Source: Desulfomonile tiedjei
GTDB taxonomy: Bacteria > Desulfobacterota > Desulfomonilia > Desulfomonilales > Desulfomonilaceae
Direction: 5' to 3'
DNA: 64,000 bases
Assembly (NCBI GenBank): GCA_016218715.1
Contig: JACRDG010000122.1
Span: forward strand, 1-64,000
The notes beneath the pieces were generated by a model. It was given only the letters and a program-made list of their open reading frames with translations. It had not been told where the DNA came from and searched no databases. This document shows positions 34,766-44,354 of the stretch, piece by piece (the first letter of the stretch is position 1; every line of letters begins with the position of its first letter). Position numbers and translations under genes: made by a program.

Positions 34766-36940
34766 ATGAGCCAAGCCGGAGAGTCCATAGCTCGATTCAG
34801 CGAGATCGAGGAACTGGTCAAGACCGCCTATCCCGATGCCGATCTCGACCTGATTCGTGCCGCATACGTCTATTCCGCCCGGGTCCATCGTGGGCAAACC
34901 CGGCGAAGTGGTGAGCCGTACCTCGTCCACCCGGTGGCGGTGGCGAGAATCCTCGCGTCCATGAAACTCGACGAAGCGTCAGTGGCTACGGGACTCCTTC
35001 ACGACACAGTGGAGGACACACTCGCAACCATCGAGGAGATCGAAGAGTTTTTCGGCGAAGAGATCGCCGCGCTCGTGGACGGCGTCACGAAGATCAGCAA
35101 GATCGAATTCCAGTCGAGGGAGGAGCGGCAAGCCGAGAGCTTCCGAAAGATGATCCTCGCGATGAGCCGGGACATCAGGGTCCTCCTCGTCAAGCTTGCC
35201 GACCGGCTCCACAACATGCGCACCTTGGGCTCGATGCCGCCGGAGACTCAGAAACGCAAGGCCAGGGAGACCATGGAGATCTATGCTCCCCTGGCAGCAC
35301 GGCTCGGTATTTATTGGATACGGACTGAATTGGAGGACTTGGCGTTCCGGTACCTCGACCCGGAGCGGTACAGCTTCATCAAAGAAAAACTCGAAGAATC
35401 GATCAAACGGAGTGAAGAATACGTCAACAACGTCCTGAGAATCATCCGGGAACGACTGGAACAGTACCACATCGAGGCGGTAGCCAAAGGGCGCAACAAA
35501 GAGATCCACAGCATTCACCACAAGATGGGCACCCAGAATCTGGATTTCGAGCAGATCCATGACCTGACTGCGTTCCGCGTCGTTCTGAACAGCGTGAGCG
35601 AGTGCTATGCCGTCCTCGGGCTCATTCATTCACTCTGGAGACCGGTGCCCGGGAGATTCAAGGACTACATCGCGATGCCGAAAGGGAACGGGTATCAGTC
35701 GCTCCACACCACGGTCATCGGCCCGGACGGCGCACGCATCGAAATCCAGATACGAACCGAAGAGATGGACCTCATCGCGGAAGAAGGAATCGCAGCGCAC
35801 TGGTCGTACAAGGAGGGGAAGGCGGTCCAGGCCGAAGACGTCAAGCTGACCACGTGGCTGCGGCAGATGATGGAGTGGCAGCAAGACCTGGAAGACCCGA
35901 GAGAATTTCTCGAGAGTGTCCGGGTCGATCTCTATCCGGATGAGGTGTACGTGTTCACCCCCAAGGGAGAGGTCAAGGAGTTCCCCAAGGGGTCCACACC
36001 GCTTGATTTCGCCTACGCGATCCATTCCGAGGTCGGCCATCGTTGCGTGGGCGCGCGGGTCAACGGCAAGATGGTGCCGCTGAAGTACCAGCTCAAGACC
36101 GGTGACTCCGTCGCCATCGTCACGTCGGTCCACCAGAAGCCGAGCAAGGATTGGCTGAAATTCGTCAAGACCGGCCGGGCCAGGACCAAGATCCGTCACT
36201 ACGTGCTCGCGGAAGAGCGGGATCGTTCGATTCAGATCGGGCGGGAAAGCGTCGAGCGCGAGCTCAAGAAGTGGCGCATCGATCTGGCACGGGCGGAGCG
36301 GGAAGGGGAACTGGTCAAGCTTGCTCAGGAATACAGCTTCAAGAATGAAACCGACCTGTACGCGGCCATCGGGTACGGAAGGGTGTCCCCCAAGGTCGCG
36401 ATCACGCGACTGGTGCCTCCGCAGGAGCGAGAAAAAGCCAAGGCGGAATTGAAGGATGACCGGCCGGTCAGAAAGCAGCGCGCGTCAACAAGAAGCGGCG
36501 TGAGAATCGAAGGGCTGGCCGACGTGATGGTGAACTTCGCCAAGTGCTGTAATCCGCTGCCGGGAGACCCGATCCGCGGATTCATCACGAGAGGCCGCGG
36601 GGTGACCATTCACAAGAGTGATTGTGTCAACCTGCAGACCGTAGACTCCAAGCGCGTCGTCGATACTCAATGGGATGAAGAACAACCTCTCAGCCGTATC
36701 GTGAGCCTGGAGGTCTCCTGCGAGGACCGAACCGGGATGCTGGCCAGCATAAGCGGCGTGTTTTCTTCCAACGATTCATCCATCGTCCAGGCAAGCATCA
36801 AGACCGGCGATCACCACGCTCAGGGCCTGTTCAGAGTATCTGTAAAGGATCTCGACCACCTCAACCGCATCATGAATGCCCTCAAGCAGGTCAAAGGCGT
36901 GGAAAGAGTCGAACGCCTGGGAACCATCCGAACTCTCTGA
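34766..36940 (+). CDS. bifunctional (p)ppGpp synthetase/hydrolase (Rel/SpoT)
   Basis: A 724-residue stringent-response enzyme. Hydrolase domain: HPVAVARIL and LLHDTVEDT (HDxxED), followed by KLADRLHNMRT. Synthetase domain: VPGRFKDYIAMPKGNGYQSLHT, where RFKD is the bifunctional type. TGS domain begins VYVFTPKGEVKEFPKGSTP. A C-terminal zinc-finger-like CCNPLPGD and an ACT domain (VSLEVSCEDRTGML) complete the long form. The ribosome site is weak; ATG 34766 is chosen by length and homology. Confidence 0.95.
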   Translation: MSQAGESIARFSEIEELVKTAYPDADLDLIRAAYVYSARVHRGQTRRSGEPYLVHPVAVARILASMKLDEASVATGLLHDTVEDTLATIEEIEEFFGEEIAALVDGVTKISKIEFQSREERQAESFRKMILAMSRDIRVLLVKLADRLHNMRTLGSMPPETQKRKARETMEIYAPLAARLGIYWIRTELEDLAFRYLDPERYSFIKEKLEESIKRSEEYVNNVLRIIRERLEQYHIEAVAKGRNKEIHSIHHKMGTQNLDFEQIHDLTAFRVVLNSVSECYAVLGLIHSLWRPVPGRFKDYIAMPKGNGYQSLHTTVIGPDGARIEIQIRTEEMDLIAEEGIAAHWSYKEGKAVQAEDVKLTTWLRQMMEWQQDLEDPREFLESVRVDLYPDEVYVFTPKGEVKEFPKGSTPLDFAYAIHSEVGHRCVGARVNGKMVPLKYQLKTGDSVAIVTSVHQKPSKDWLKFVKTGRARTKIRHYVLAEERDRSIQIGRESVERELKKWRIDLARAEREGELVKLAQEYSFKNETDLYAAIGYGRVSPKVAITRLVPPQEREKAKAELKDDRPVRKQRASTRSGVRIEGLADVMVNFAKCCNPLPGDPIRGFITRGRGVTIHKSDCVNLQTVDSKRVVDTQWDEEQPLSRIVSLEVSCEDRTGMLASISGVFSSNDSSIVQASIKTGDHHAQGLFRVSVKDLDHLNRIMNALKQVKGVERVERLGTIRTL

Positions 36941-36993
36941 CAACCATCCGAACCAGATACACGACCGCGATGTTCAGTCTTAGCTCACCGTCT

Positions 36994-37126
36994 CATAAAT
37001 ACGGTCTCGCCTGGAGGCTCTGCTCTTGGCTGGTCAGTGGGGCCGGCAGCTTGCCGGTCCATTGAGAAGTGACGGGCCAGATGCCTGTCCCTCCAAGAAA
37101 CCTAAAATCCGCGACCGTATTTGTGA
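36994..37126. repeat. MITE-like palindromic element with terminal inverted repeats (family 1)
   Basis: Ends CATAAATACGGTC (36994-37006) and GACCGTATTTGTG (37114-37126) are inverted copies with one mismatch. Inside lies a diverged copy of the GACAGGC-type palindrome (about 37040-37098). There is no coding capacity. It sits between rel and rpmB. Confidence 0.55.
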
Positions 37127-37158
37127 AATAGAGTACTTAGCGCACACTCCGGGCGTTG

Positions 37159-37353
37159 TTATGGCGCCTTGGTGATCATGTTGGATCGTATGCACCGCGT
37201 GCAGACTCTTGCCCGGCGCACTCTTCCCGAAGATTCGAGGATCCTCACCTTCTGAAGGTTGGGCAACGAGATCTTCTTTGTGCGATTGTGCGCGTGACTG
37301 ACGTTGCAGCCGTTCAACGGTCCCTTGCCGCATATCTCGCAAATTCTGGACAT
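37159..37353 (-). CDS. rpmB: 50S ribosomal protein L28
   Basis: A 64-residue ribosomal protein: [27 protein letters not shown] is the standard start, with a second Cys pair (CTRC) near the end, so it is the zinc-binding form. GAGGAG precedes ATG 37353. Confidence 0.96.
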   Translation of the reverse strand: MSRICEICGKGPLNGCNVSHAHNRTKKISLPNLQKVRILESSGRVRRARVCTRCIRSNMITKAP

Positions 37354-37391
37354 TGTATACTCCTCATTCCATCGCCCTGTAGGCGGATAGT

Positions 37392-37802
37392 TTACTTGGA
37401 AACCTCGACAAAGGCCAATCGGAGCTGGAAGAGCGTTTCCTTCAGGATTCTGGCTTCTTGCTCGGTCAAGTTTCCCTTGGTCTTCTCCTCGAGAAGCGCG
37501 ATGAGATCGATCGTCTGGCGCGCGCCCGGGAGGTCCTTCTTGACCTCCTCAGATTCCGAAGCCCGGATGAGGCCGAGCTGAAACAGGGCCGTGTTGGCCA
37601 AGCTCAGGATGAGCGTCGCGAAGTCCATCGGCCGCGGAGGCGGCTGGGGACCGGCGGTCGGCTCTTCTTTTGCCTCAGCCTCTTCCTGCGGGCTTTCCTT
37701 GACCTGCTCCTCGGGCTGGGGTTCGTCCTTGCTCGCGCCTTCCGTCGTGAACCTGCGCCTGTCCTTTACCGTAAACCCTTCGTTTGATTCGGGATCTTCC
37801 AT
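37392..37802 (-). CDS. DUF1844 family protein
   Basis: A 136-residue protein with an acidic, Pro/Glu-rich N-terminal half and the DUF1844 core: [19 protein letters not shown], then a [24 protein letters not shown] segment. The function is unknown. AGGAGAG lies upstream of ATG 37802, and the DnaJ-like gene ends 3 bp before the ATG, so the two are co-transcribed. Confidence 0.88.
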   Translation of the reverse strand: MEDPESNEGFTVKDRRRFTTEGASKDEPQPEEQVKESPQEEAEAKEEPTAGPQPPPRPMDFATLILSLANTALFQLGLIRASESEEVKKDLPGARQTIDLIALLEEKTKGNLTEQEARILKETLFQLRLAFVEVSK

Positions 37803-37805
37803 GTC

Positions 37806-38774
37806 CTACTCTCCTGCCGTCCGCCATTCGCTGCCCCACAGGGCTTCACGCGGATTCGCGGCATTGCGGCGTTCAAGCTCCTCCAGGAGTTTCCTGGAGG
37901 CCGGATCGAGTCGTTCCGGGACCACGACGTGGGTGGTCACGAAGAAATCTCCCCTGGCATCGCCCTGCAGTGATGGGAACCCGAAGTTCCCGAAACGGAA
38001 TACCGTCCCGGACTGGGTTCCGGCGGGGATCTTCAGGGTCAACGGTCCGTCCGGTCCCGGAATCTCCAACCGGACGCCGAAGACTGCTTCCCCTACGGTA
38101 ACGGGCAAGACCAAGTGAATATGGTTGCCCTCTCGCCGAAAGTACCGATGCGGCAGGACCTCGATTTCGAGCAGCAGGTCACCCCGCGGTCCTCCGTTTG
38201 GCCCGGCCGCGCCGCGAGCGGGCAGCCGCATCTTGGCCCCATTCTCCACTCCTGCCGGCACGCGAACGTGCACCCTGTTTCCGAGGCATCGGAAGTCGAG
38301 CAAAGCCCCGTGATAGGCCTGCTCGAATGCCACAGAGAGCTTCTGTTGGACGTCACTCCCTTTCTGCCAGGAGGAGCTTTGGCGGCCGCGACCCCGGTCT
38401 CGCAGAATTTCCCATAATATATCCTCGAAACCCGTTTGTCCAGTATAAGCATGGCGGAAAGTTCTCGTCCCCGAAGAATCGCGCTTCACTCGGCCGGCTC
38501 CATCGGCGTGGCTCCAGGGGCTGCTGACCGAACTTCCCGGATACCTCGAGCCGGTCCCGTCATGAGCCAGCGTGTCGTAGTCGCGGCGTCGGGAGGTATC
38601 GCCAAGCACCTCATATGCCGCGGCCAAAGCCTTGAATTGCGCCTCGGCCCTGGGGTCGTTCTGATGCAGGTCAGGATGGCACAGCCGCGCCAATCTTCGG
38701 TACGCTCTTCTTATGTCCTCTTCCGAGGCCGATTGGCTCACTCCCAGAATGTTGTAAAGGTCTTCTCGGTGCAT
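37806..38774 (-). CDS. DnaJ/CbpA-type Hsp40 co-chaperone
   Basis: A 322-residue type II Hsp40: J domain at residues 1-70 with the HPD motif (CHPDLHQ), a Ser/Gly-rich linker, then the C-terminal substrate-binding barrels (KLSVAFEQAYHGA ... GNHIHLVLPVTVGEAVFG). There is no zinc-finger repeat. It should activate DnaK. ATG 38774 is the family start. It is followed by the DUF1844 gene. Confidence 0.92.
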   Translation of the reverse strand: MHREDLYNILGVSQSASEEDIRRAYRRLARLCHPDLHQNDPRAEAQFKALAAAYEVLGDTSRRRDYDTLAHDGTGSRYPGSSVSSPWSHADGAGRVKRDSSGTRTFRHAYTGQTGFEDILWEILRDRGRGRQSSSWQKGSDVQQKLSVAFEQAYHGALLDFRCLGNRVHVRVPAGVENGAKMRLPARGAAGPNGGPRGDLLLEIEVLPHRYFRREGNHIHLVLPVTVGEAVFGVRLEIPGPDGPLTLKIPAGTQSGTVFRFGNFGFPSLQGDARGDFFVTTHVVVPERLDPASRKLLEELERRNAANPREALWGSEWRTAGE

Positions 38775-38840
38775 ACCACGATTTCGCGTTTTGAACGGTG
38801 AACTGAGGGAACTATCACCCGGTCCCACTTGCGATCTCTT

Positions 38841-38932
38841 ATACCACTTCGCATTCATGCAGGGAATCAGAACCGGCAACGCCGCGGGCACGGCACCGCC
38901 GCCCTGGTCCTTGCGTGGACGCGAAGTGGTAT
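38841..38932. repeat. inverted repeat with 12-bp perfect arms
   Basis: ATACCACTTCGC (38841-38852) and GCGAAGTGGTAT (38921-38932) are perfect inverted copies flanking a GC-rich centre. It adjoins the family-2 element that follows, so the two may form one composite. Confidence 0.6.
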
Positions 38933-39027
38933 CATATCACGTCGCAATCTCAAGAGTAACTTTGGGAGACTTCTTCGTACAAAGAAGTCCCCCAGTCTAC
39001 TTCTTTGAACGCGAATCGGTATTACAC
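38933..39027. repeat. dispersed palindromic element (family 2)
   Basis: The centre is a hairpin GGGAGACTTCTT / AAAGAAGTCCCCC (38964-38993 region) nearly identical to that at 47775-47806. It is followed by a right half (AGTCTACTTCTTTGAACGCGAATCGG) shared with the copies at 3137, 47730 and 53790. It lies upstream of the DnaJ-like gene. Confidence 0.6.
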
Positions 39028-39112
39028 TATTTCGGGGAGGACGCGCAACATCGGTGGCTGACCCGCGCGCTCGGCGTACGACGGGGGTTACGACCCGCAA
39101 GACAATGGATCT

Positions 39113-39550
39113 TCAGCGGAGGTTGACGATGGTGAGAACGCGCCCGAGGTCCTCGCTCGATTTCGGAAATTCGATCGTGAGGACACCGTCCACGTACTTG
39201 GCTTCAGCATCTTCCACATCCGCGTCGGCAGGCAGCTCGAAGCTTCGCTCGAACGCGCCGTGCGCCCGTTCGACTGTGTGGTAGGCCGCGGGCTCTCGCG
39301 TGGCCTCGGTGCGCTCGCCCGCTATGGTCAAACGCCGGCCGCGGACTTCGATGTGGATGTTGTCCTTACCGACCCCTGGGAGTTCCATGTTGATGACATA
39401 GGAGTCCGGTGTCTCCAGCATGTCCACAACCGGGCACCAGCATGCACGACGTCCGCAGGAAGCCTCATGACTGGTCGCGGCGACCAGGCGGCTTACCCTC
39501 TCTTGAAAATTCAGGAGATCCCGCAAGGGGTCCCATCGGTTGAGTGTCAT
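39113..39550 (-). CDS. Hsp20/alpha-crystallin small heat-shock protein
   Basis: A 145-residue ATP-independent holdase. The alpha-crystallin domain runs from about residue 40 (PVVDMLETPDSYVINMELPGVGKD) to the C-terminal strand DGVLTIEFPK. The usual C-terminal I-x-I/V tail is represented by VLTIVNLR. GGAG upstream of ATG 39550. It lies 339 bp upstream of the DnaJ-like gene on the same strand. Confidence 0.93.
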   Translation of the reverse strand: MTLNRWDPLRDLLNFQERVSRLVAATSHEASCGRRACWCPVVDMLETPDSYVINMELPGVGKDNIHIEVRGRRLTIAGERTEATREPAAYHTVERAHGAFERSFELPADADVEDAEAKYVDGVLTIEFPKSSEDLGRVLTIVNLR

Positions 39551-39674
39551 GCTCTCATCTCCAGGTCTTGGACCGCGTTAGTCACGGTCATTCGTCAATA
39601 TTTTCAACGTCAGCGTACGACCTTTCGCGGCCGGAGTCAAGCCCTAACCGGACGAGGCCGGGCAGACGATCGCG

Positions 39675-40685
39675 TCACGGCTTTGCCGGCGGAGCGAGGT
39701 ACCCCTGTTTCGTGAGGTTGTCTACGAGAGCTTGTCCCTTTCCCTTCGGTGCCGCGACGGCATGGGGAAAAGGCTTGCCCCCTACACGCGCAGGAAAGAT
39801 CGGCTGGGAAACCTTGATCTTGGGGTTAAGGCCAAGGATTTCCCGCGGGGGCGTTCCCGTGAACTTGGCGATCTCGCCTACGGGAAGGTCTTTTGCAAGG
39901 AGAAGCCCTGAAACCTGGTCGAAGGTCAATGGAGGAGGCGGCGTGAATCTCAAGCCGTACTCCTGCCTGTTGGCATCAATAAGCGCGAGGGCTATCCAGC
40001 GGGCAACAATATCTTCCGCAAGATCGGGAAGGGGGAGATCCCAGAAGACCGAGGTGCCCCACCGTGCCCGGAGATCCTGGACCGTCTTGACCGACGTGAC
40101 GTATGCGGTCACGGACATGAGCCAGCCCTGGTCGCCTAATTCTTTGCGGATGTTCTTAAGTCGGGTGGCAAAACACCGCGTGGAAAGTTCCAGGTCCAGC
40201 CTGTCGTCATGCCAGGAATCTTGAGTCATATCGACACCCTCTGCTGCCGTGCAGGGGCTCGTCAGCGCCCACCACCCTGCGCTTGCCCCGCGGGGTGAAG
40301 GGCTTGCGTTCAGGCTCGCAATGACAGGGGCCAACAACACCAGGTCCTTCGGAAGCCCCTCTTTGGCGAAGAGCTCCTCGAAGATCCATGCGTAACGCGC
40401 CTTCTCGGAGAGCCATTCAGTAAGAACACCTCGCGCGTCCATCAGGAGGAAATTCATGTGGCAAAGAATGCGATAGTGTACGTCAGGCCGCTGCAAGGGA
40501 ATCGGCTCGTCGGCAAACCGGAATGGCTTGTCAATGGCTGAGGCCGGAAGCGGATATCTCACCCGATCCGCTTGGGGCGCTTTTGCCGGCCCCTCGGCGA
40601 GAGACAGAACGGGACCGACCGCCAGGAGCGCCGCACAGCAACCCAAGGCGATCAGTGGCCTGAAGGCTCGTCGTTTGCCCATCAT
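39675..40685 (-). CDS. lytic-transglycosylase-like (MltD-type) exported protein lacking the catalytic Glu
   Basis: A 336-residue exported protein with a signal peptide (ending VLSLAEG). The central part matches MltD-type transglycosylases: RYAWIFEELFAKEGLPKDLVLLAPVIASLN corresponds to the family's EEGLP...LALIESGFN. Here Ala replaces the catalytic Glu (VIASLN), and the later AYNAG motif reads AYVTS. Cell-wall cleavage is therefore unlikely; it may bind glycan. A C-terminal LysM-like part (LPVGEIAKFTGTPPREILGLNPKI) follows. Two ATGs (40685, 40682); the upstream TPR gene ends 1 bp before. Confidence 0.75.
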   Translation of the reverse strand: MMGKRRAFRPLIALGCCAALLAVGPVLSLAEGPAKAPQADRVRYPLPASAIDKPFRFADEPIPLQRPDVHYRILCHMNFLLMDARGVLTEWLSEKARYAWIFEELFAKEGLPKDLVLLAPVIASLNASPSPRGASAGWWALTSPCTAAEGVDMTQDSWHDDRLDLELSTRCFATRLKNIRKELGDQGWLMSVTAYVTSVKTVQDLRARWGTSVFWDLPLPDLAEDIVARWIALALIDANRQEYGLRFTPPPPLTFDQVSGLLLAKDLPVGEIAKFTGTPPREILGLNPKIKVSQPIFPARVGGKPFPHAVAAPKGKGQALVDNLTKQGYLAPPAKP

Positions 40686-40686
40686 C

Positions 40687-42426
40687 TCATTTGCTTTGTG
40701 AACCCGTCTCCTGCTCCACCTTACCGAGTTTATCGCGGACGATCAGGTTCTCCGGGTTCTCTTTGAGGGACTTCCTGTATGCGTTTATCGCTTCTTCTTT
40801 CTTTCCGAGGTCCAGCAGGACATCTCCGAGATGTTCCGCAATGATCGGATCGTGTTTGACCTTTTCCGTCGCCTTTTCAAAGAGTTTCCGCGCCTCTTCC
40901 AGCTCTCCCTTCTTATAGGCGATGTATCCGAGAGAGTCCGTCACATAGCCGTCGTCCGGTCTGAGCTGGTTGGCCTTGCGGATGAGCGTTTCGGCCCTTT
41001 CGATGTCCTTGCCTGAAACGGCCAGGGTGTATCCGATGAAGTTCAGTGCGCTGGCGTCTTCAGGATTCTCCGCCAGGATGCGTTCCATTTCCGCCAGGCC
41101 GCGAGACCGCCGGCCGCTTTTCTCGAGCACGTTGCCGAGAGAATAGCGGATTCTCGTATTGGTGTTGTCCATCTCCAGGGCCTTTTCGTACGACCTGATC
41201 GCCTCGTCGAACCGGTGGAGTTCTTCCAGGACCGACCCCCGGATATGCAGCAACTCGGCATCCGATGCATCTTCTTCTATCGCCTGGTCGATGTATTTCA
41301 CCGATTTATCCAGTTTTTTCGCCTTGAGAAACATGATCGCCAGCATGATTCTGGAGCGGACGAACGTCGGTTGGCCTTTGTGGATCTGCGCGAATTCTTC
41401 TTCAGCTTTATCGAGTTTCCCTTGTTCCCGCAGGACCATGCCCAGTTGATAGCGCACCTGGTCCCAACCCGGTTTCTTTTGGCGGATTTTGTCTAGGATT
41501 TCCGTTGCCTTATCAAACTGCTTCTGCTCGGCGAGGATCTGCGCCATCTTGATCTGGATGCCCACGTTCGACGGGGCGAGTTTGGAAAGTTCCTCGAAAA
41601 CCTCATATGATTCTTCGTACTTCTTCTGAGCTGCGAGGACCTGGCCCAGATTGAGCCGAGCATTGACGTTGAGCTGATCGAGGTTCACCGCTTCACGGAA
41701 CTGCTTTTCTGCCTCAGGGTAATTCTTCTGCAGAATGTACACACTGCCGAGTTCCACACGAACCTGCGCAGCGGAATCCGGGCGTTTCTCCAACAGCTTG
41801 TTGAAGGTCTCCACCGCCTTGTCGTAATCTTTGTTCTCGACATAGACGCGTCCCAGGTAGAAGTAGCCTTCTCGCTCCTCCGGGAACCGCTCGATCATCT
41901 TGTTGAAGGTCTTCTCCGCCTCGGCATACAGCTTCTGGGAAGCCTGCAACGACCCGATGAATACGTACAGATCCGCCTCGTCCGGCTTGAGTTCGAGTGC
42001 CCTCGTATAGGCCTCTATTGCCCGGTCCCGATCTCCGGCGATGGTGTAGAGTTTGCCCAGCAGCGTGAACGCCTCGTCAAAGTGCGGGTCAAAGGTGGTC
42101 GCGTTCTTGGCCATGATGAGAGCATCGGCCAGTTTGCGGTTCCGGGCGAGCAGCATGGCGATCCGGGTGTTCAGATACGCCGAGGTCGGATCGAGCTGCA
42201 AGGCTTTGCGAAAATAGCGCAGGACCGCATCGGTATCACCCATGGCTTCAGCCTGTTCGGCCATGAGAAAATAGAGGCCCGGGTCACGGTCCAGATCGGG
42301 AAGCCGGATGCTTTTCGGCGCACGGACAAGATCTTTGTCTGTAGCGCCCTGGCATGGAAGCGCCATCACGAGGGTGATCCCCGCGAGCGCCACAAGGAAG
42401 CCCAGTCGGCTCATTTGCTTTTTCAT
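40687..42426 (-). CDS. exported TPR-repeat protein
   Basis: A 579-residue protein with a signal peptide (MKKQMSRLGFLVALAGITLVMALPCQG) and about 14 consecutive tetratricopeptide repeats from residue 50 to the end. Typical repeat cores are AIEAYTRALELKPDEADLY and AIRSYEKALEMDNTN. It is likely a periplasmic or envelope scaffold. Its TGA ends 1 bp before the MltD-like gene, so both proteins are made together and may act as a complex. rpe lies upstream. Confidence 0.88.
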   Translation of the reverse strand: MKKQMSRLGFLVALAGITLVMALPCQGATDKDLVRAPKSIRLPDLDRDPGLYFLMAEQAEAMGDTDAVLRYFRKALQLDPTSAYLNTRIAMLLARNRKLADALIMAKNATTFDPHFDEAFTLLGKLYTIAGDRDRAIEAYTRALELKPDEADLYVFIGSLQASQKLYAEAEKTFNKMIERFPEEREGYFYLGRVYVENKDYDKAVETFNKLLEKRPDSAAQVRVELGSVYILQKNYPEAEKQFREAVNLDQLNVNARLNLGQVLAAQKKYEESYEVFEELSKLAPSNVGIQIKMAQILAEQKQFDKATEILDKIRQKKPGWDQVRYQLGMVLREQGKLDKAEEEFAQIHKGQPTFVRSRIMLAIMFLKAKKLDKSVKYIDQAIEEDASDAELLHIRGSVLEELHRFDEAIRSYEKALEMDNTNTRIRYSLGNVLEKSGRRSRGLAEMERILAENPEDASALNFIGYTLAVSGKDIERAETLIRKANQLRPDDGYVTDSLGYIAYKKGELEEARKLFEKATEKVKHDPIIAEHLGDVLLDLGKKEEAINAYRKSLKENPENLIVRDKLGKVEQETGSQSK

Positions 42427-42529
42427 AATCCACCTTTGTATCCCAACAGGACTCTCCGTGAAGAGGGAATGCGGTCTGAAGCCGGACGCGAGGTCTCACC
42501 GGGATCGCGTTCACCTGGGTTTCCAAGAA

Positions 42530-43204
42530 TCACGTGGAACTCCTCGGGACGCGCAACGTTCTGATAATCCGGTCATAAGGCGGGTGCCCGAAGACCGCGC
42601 TCCCCGCCACAAAGACGTCCGCACCGCGGTCTGCCAATTCCGGCGCGGTGTTTGGATTCACTCCGCCATCCACTTCGATCAGGATTTCATACCCCACCTC
42701 GTCGATCAAGTCGCGCAAAGCCCGTACCTTGGGCAATACCGAGTTGATGAACGACTGGCCGGGAAAGCCTGGGTTTACGGTCATGAGCATGATCACGTCG
42801 AGTTCTTCGAGCACATAGCGCACCGCTTCGAGTCCCGTGGACGGATTCAGCGCTGCCCCGGCCTTCATCCCCAGCTCGCGAATCCTGCTCAACGTCCGAT
42901 GGAGGTGATTGGTCGCTTCCGGATGGACGGTGAGGATGTCTGCTCCGGCTTCGCGAAAATCCTCCAGAAACTGGTCGGCGTTTGAAATCATGAGGTGGAC
43001 GTCCAGCGGGATCCGGGTGATCTTCTTCACCGCGGCCACCACCATCGGACCGATCGTGATGTTGGGGACAAAGTGTCCATCCATAACGTCGATATGCAAC
43101 CAGTCCGCTCCGGCTGCTTCCACGGCACGCACCTCTTCGCCCAGCCGAGTGAAATCCGCCGACAGAATGGAAGGCGAAATGAGAATCTCTTTATTTTTGA
43201 CCAC
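42530..43204 (-). CDS. rpe: ribulose-phosphate 3-epimerase
   Basis: A 224-residue TIM barrel interconverting ribulose 5-phosphate and xylulose 5-phosphate. Signatures: ISPSILSADF, HIDVMDGHFVPN (metal and base), PLDVHLM, MTVNPGFPGQSF and EVDGGVNPNT. The start is GTG 43204, with GAGGG upstream. Confidence 0.96.
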   Translation of the reverse strand: MVKNKEILISPSILSADFTRLGEEVRAVEAAGADWLHIDVMDGHFVPNITIGPMVVAAVKKITRIPLDVHLMISNADQFLEDFREAGADILTVHPEATNHLHRTLSRIRELGMKAGAALNPSTGLEAVRYVLEELDVIMLMTVNPGFPGQSFINSVLPKVRALRDLIDEVGYEILIEVDGGVNPNTAPELADRGADVFVAGSAVFGHPPYDRIIRTLRVPRSST

Positions 43205-43335
43205 CAGGTCCCTCGCTTGATTTTTTTTCGGTCCGCACCTTCTTCCAGGATGTTCGGAAACCGTCTCGCCGTACCGGACCGAGGTGAAGGATCGGGAGTT
43301 TCACGGGTCAGCCCGTGCGGCGTTTCCGAATTCTT

Positions 43336-44349
43336 CTACATCTCAACCCCTTCGATTCGGTATCCGCATTTGATGCACGCGCCGTCCTTTATGTCGTATC
43401 GCCGCGTCGAGTAGCCGACTCGGTCCACCACGGTGTGAGAACAGCTTGGGCACTTCGTCTGCTCGCCGACATCACCCGGCACGTTTCCCGTGTAGACGTA
43501 CTGCAGCCCTTCATCAAGACCTATTTGCCTGGCCTTGCTCAGTTCCGCCACCGCAGTGGGCGGCAACGCCTGCTCCTTGTACCGCGGATAGAATCGACTG
43601 ATGTGCCACGGCGCGGCAGGGCCGAGTTCCTCGCGGATGAACCGTGCGAGCTCGTGCAGCTCGCCGGGATCGTCGTTCAACGTGGGTATCAGGAGCGTGG
43701 TAACTTCCACCCAGATACCCAACTGTTTCATGTACCGCAGCGTGTCCAGGACACCCTTACGACGTGCCTTGCAGAAATGAGCGTAGAAGTGATCGTTGAA
43801 CGCCTTCAGATCCACGTTTGCCGCATCCATCAGTCCCCGGCAGTCGTCGAGCATCTCGCGAGTCATGTATCCGTTGGTGACGAACACGTTGAGCAGGCCT
43901 TTTTCCTTGGCGAGTTCCATGGTATCTCGCGCCAGTTCGTAAAAGATCGTCGGCTCGGTATAGGTGTAGGAGATGCTCCGGCATCCGTAACGGACAGCGA
44001 GTTCGACGATTTCCGAAGGCGGAATCTCTTCTCCCACGATGCGGCCCTCATCACGAGGCATCTGAGAGATCGAGTAGTTCTGACAGAAGGAGCAGCGGAA
44101 ATTACACCCCACGGTCGCGATGGAAAAGGAACTCGATCGCGGGGCAAAGTGGAACAGCGGTTTTTTCTCGATAGGATCGACGTTGGTGGATATCACCCTG
44201 TCGTACACGAGCGTGTACAGCGTGCCTCCCTGGTTGGTTCGAACGCCGCAAAGCCCTTTCCTGCCATCCACGATCTTGCACCCGTGCCGGCAGAGATGAC
44301 ATTTCACCGCGCCCGAATCAAGCCGGTCATACAGAACGGCCTCTTTCAT
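43336..44349 (-). CDS. amrS: AmmeMemoRadiSam-system radical SAM enzyme (AmrS/PflA-like)
   Basis: A radical SAM protein of about 337 residues. The cluster motif CNFRCSFCQN lies near residue 84; N-terminal CHLCRHGCKI and C-terminal CPSC ... CIKCG pairs suggest additional metal sites, and YTYTEPTIFYE is the PflA-like SAM segment. The partners Memo and AMMECR1 are not in this window. ATG 44349 is preferred over GTG 44358 because GAGGGG is 8 nt upstream of it. It overlaps the mpl end region. Confidence 0.88.
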   Translation of the reverse strand: MKEAVLYDRLDSGAVKCHLCRHGCKIVDGRKGLCGVRTNQGGTLYTLVYDRVISTNVDPIEKKPLFHFAPRSSSFSIATVGCNFRCSFCQNYSISQMPRDEGRIVGEEIPPSEIVELAVRYGCRSISYTYTEPTIFYELARDTMELAKEKGLLNVFVTNGYMTREMLDDCRGLMDAANVDLKAFNDHFYAHFCKARRKGVLDTLRYMKQLGIWVEVTTLLIPTLNDDPGELHELARFIREELGPAAPWHISRFYPRYKEQALPPTAVAELSKARQIGLDEGLQYVYTGNVPGDVGEQTKCPSCSHTVVDRVGYSTRRYDIKDGACIKCGYRIEGVEM

Positions 44350-44354
44350 CGTGC

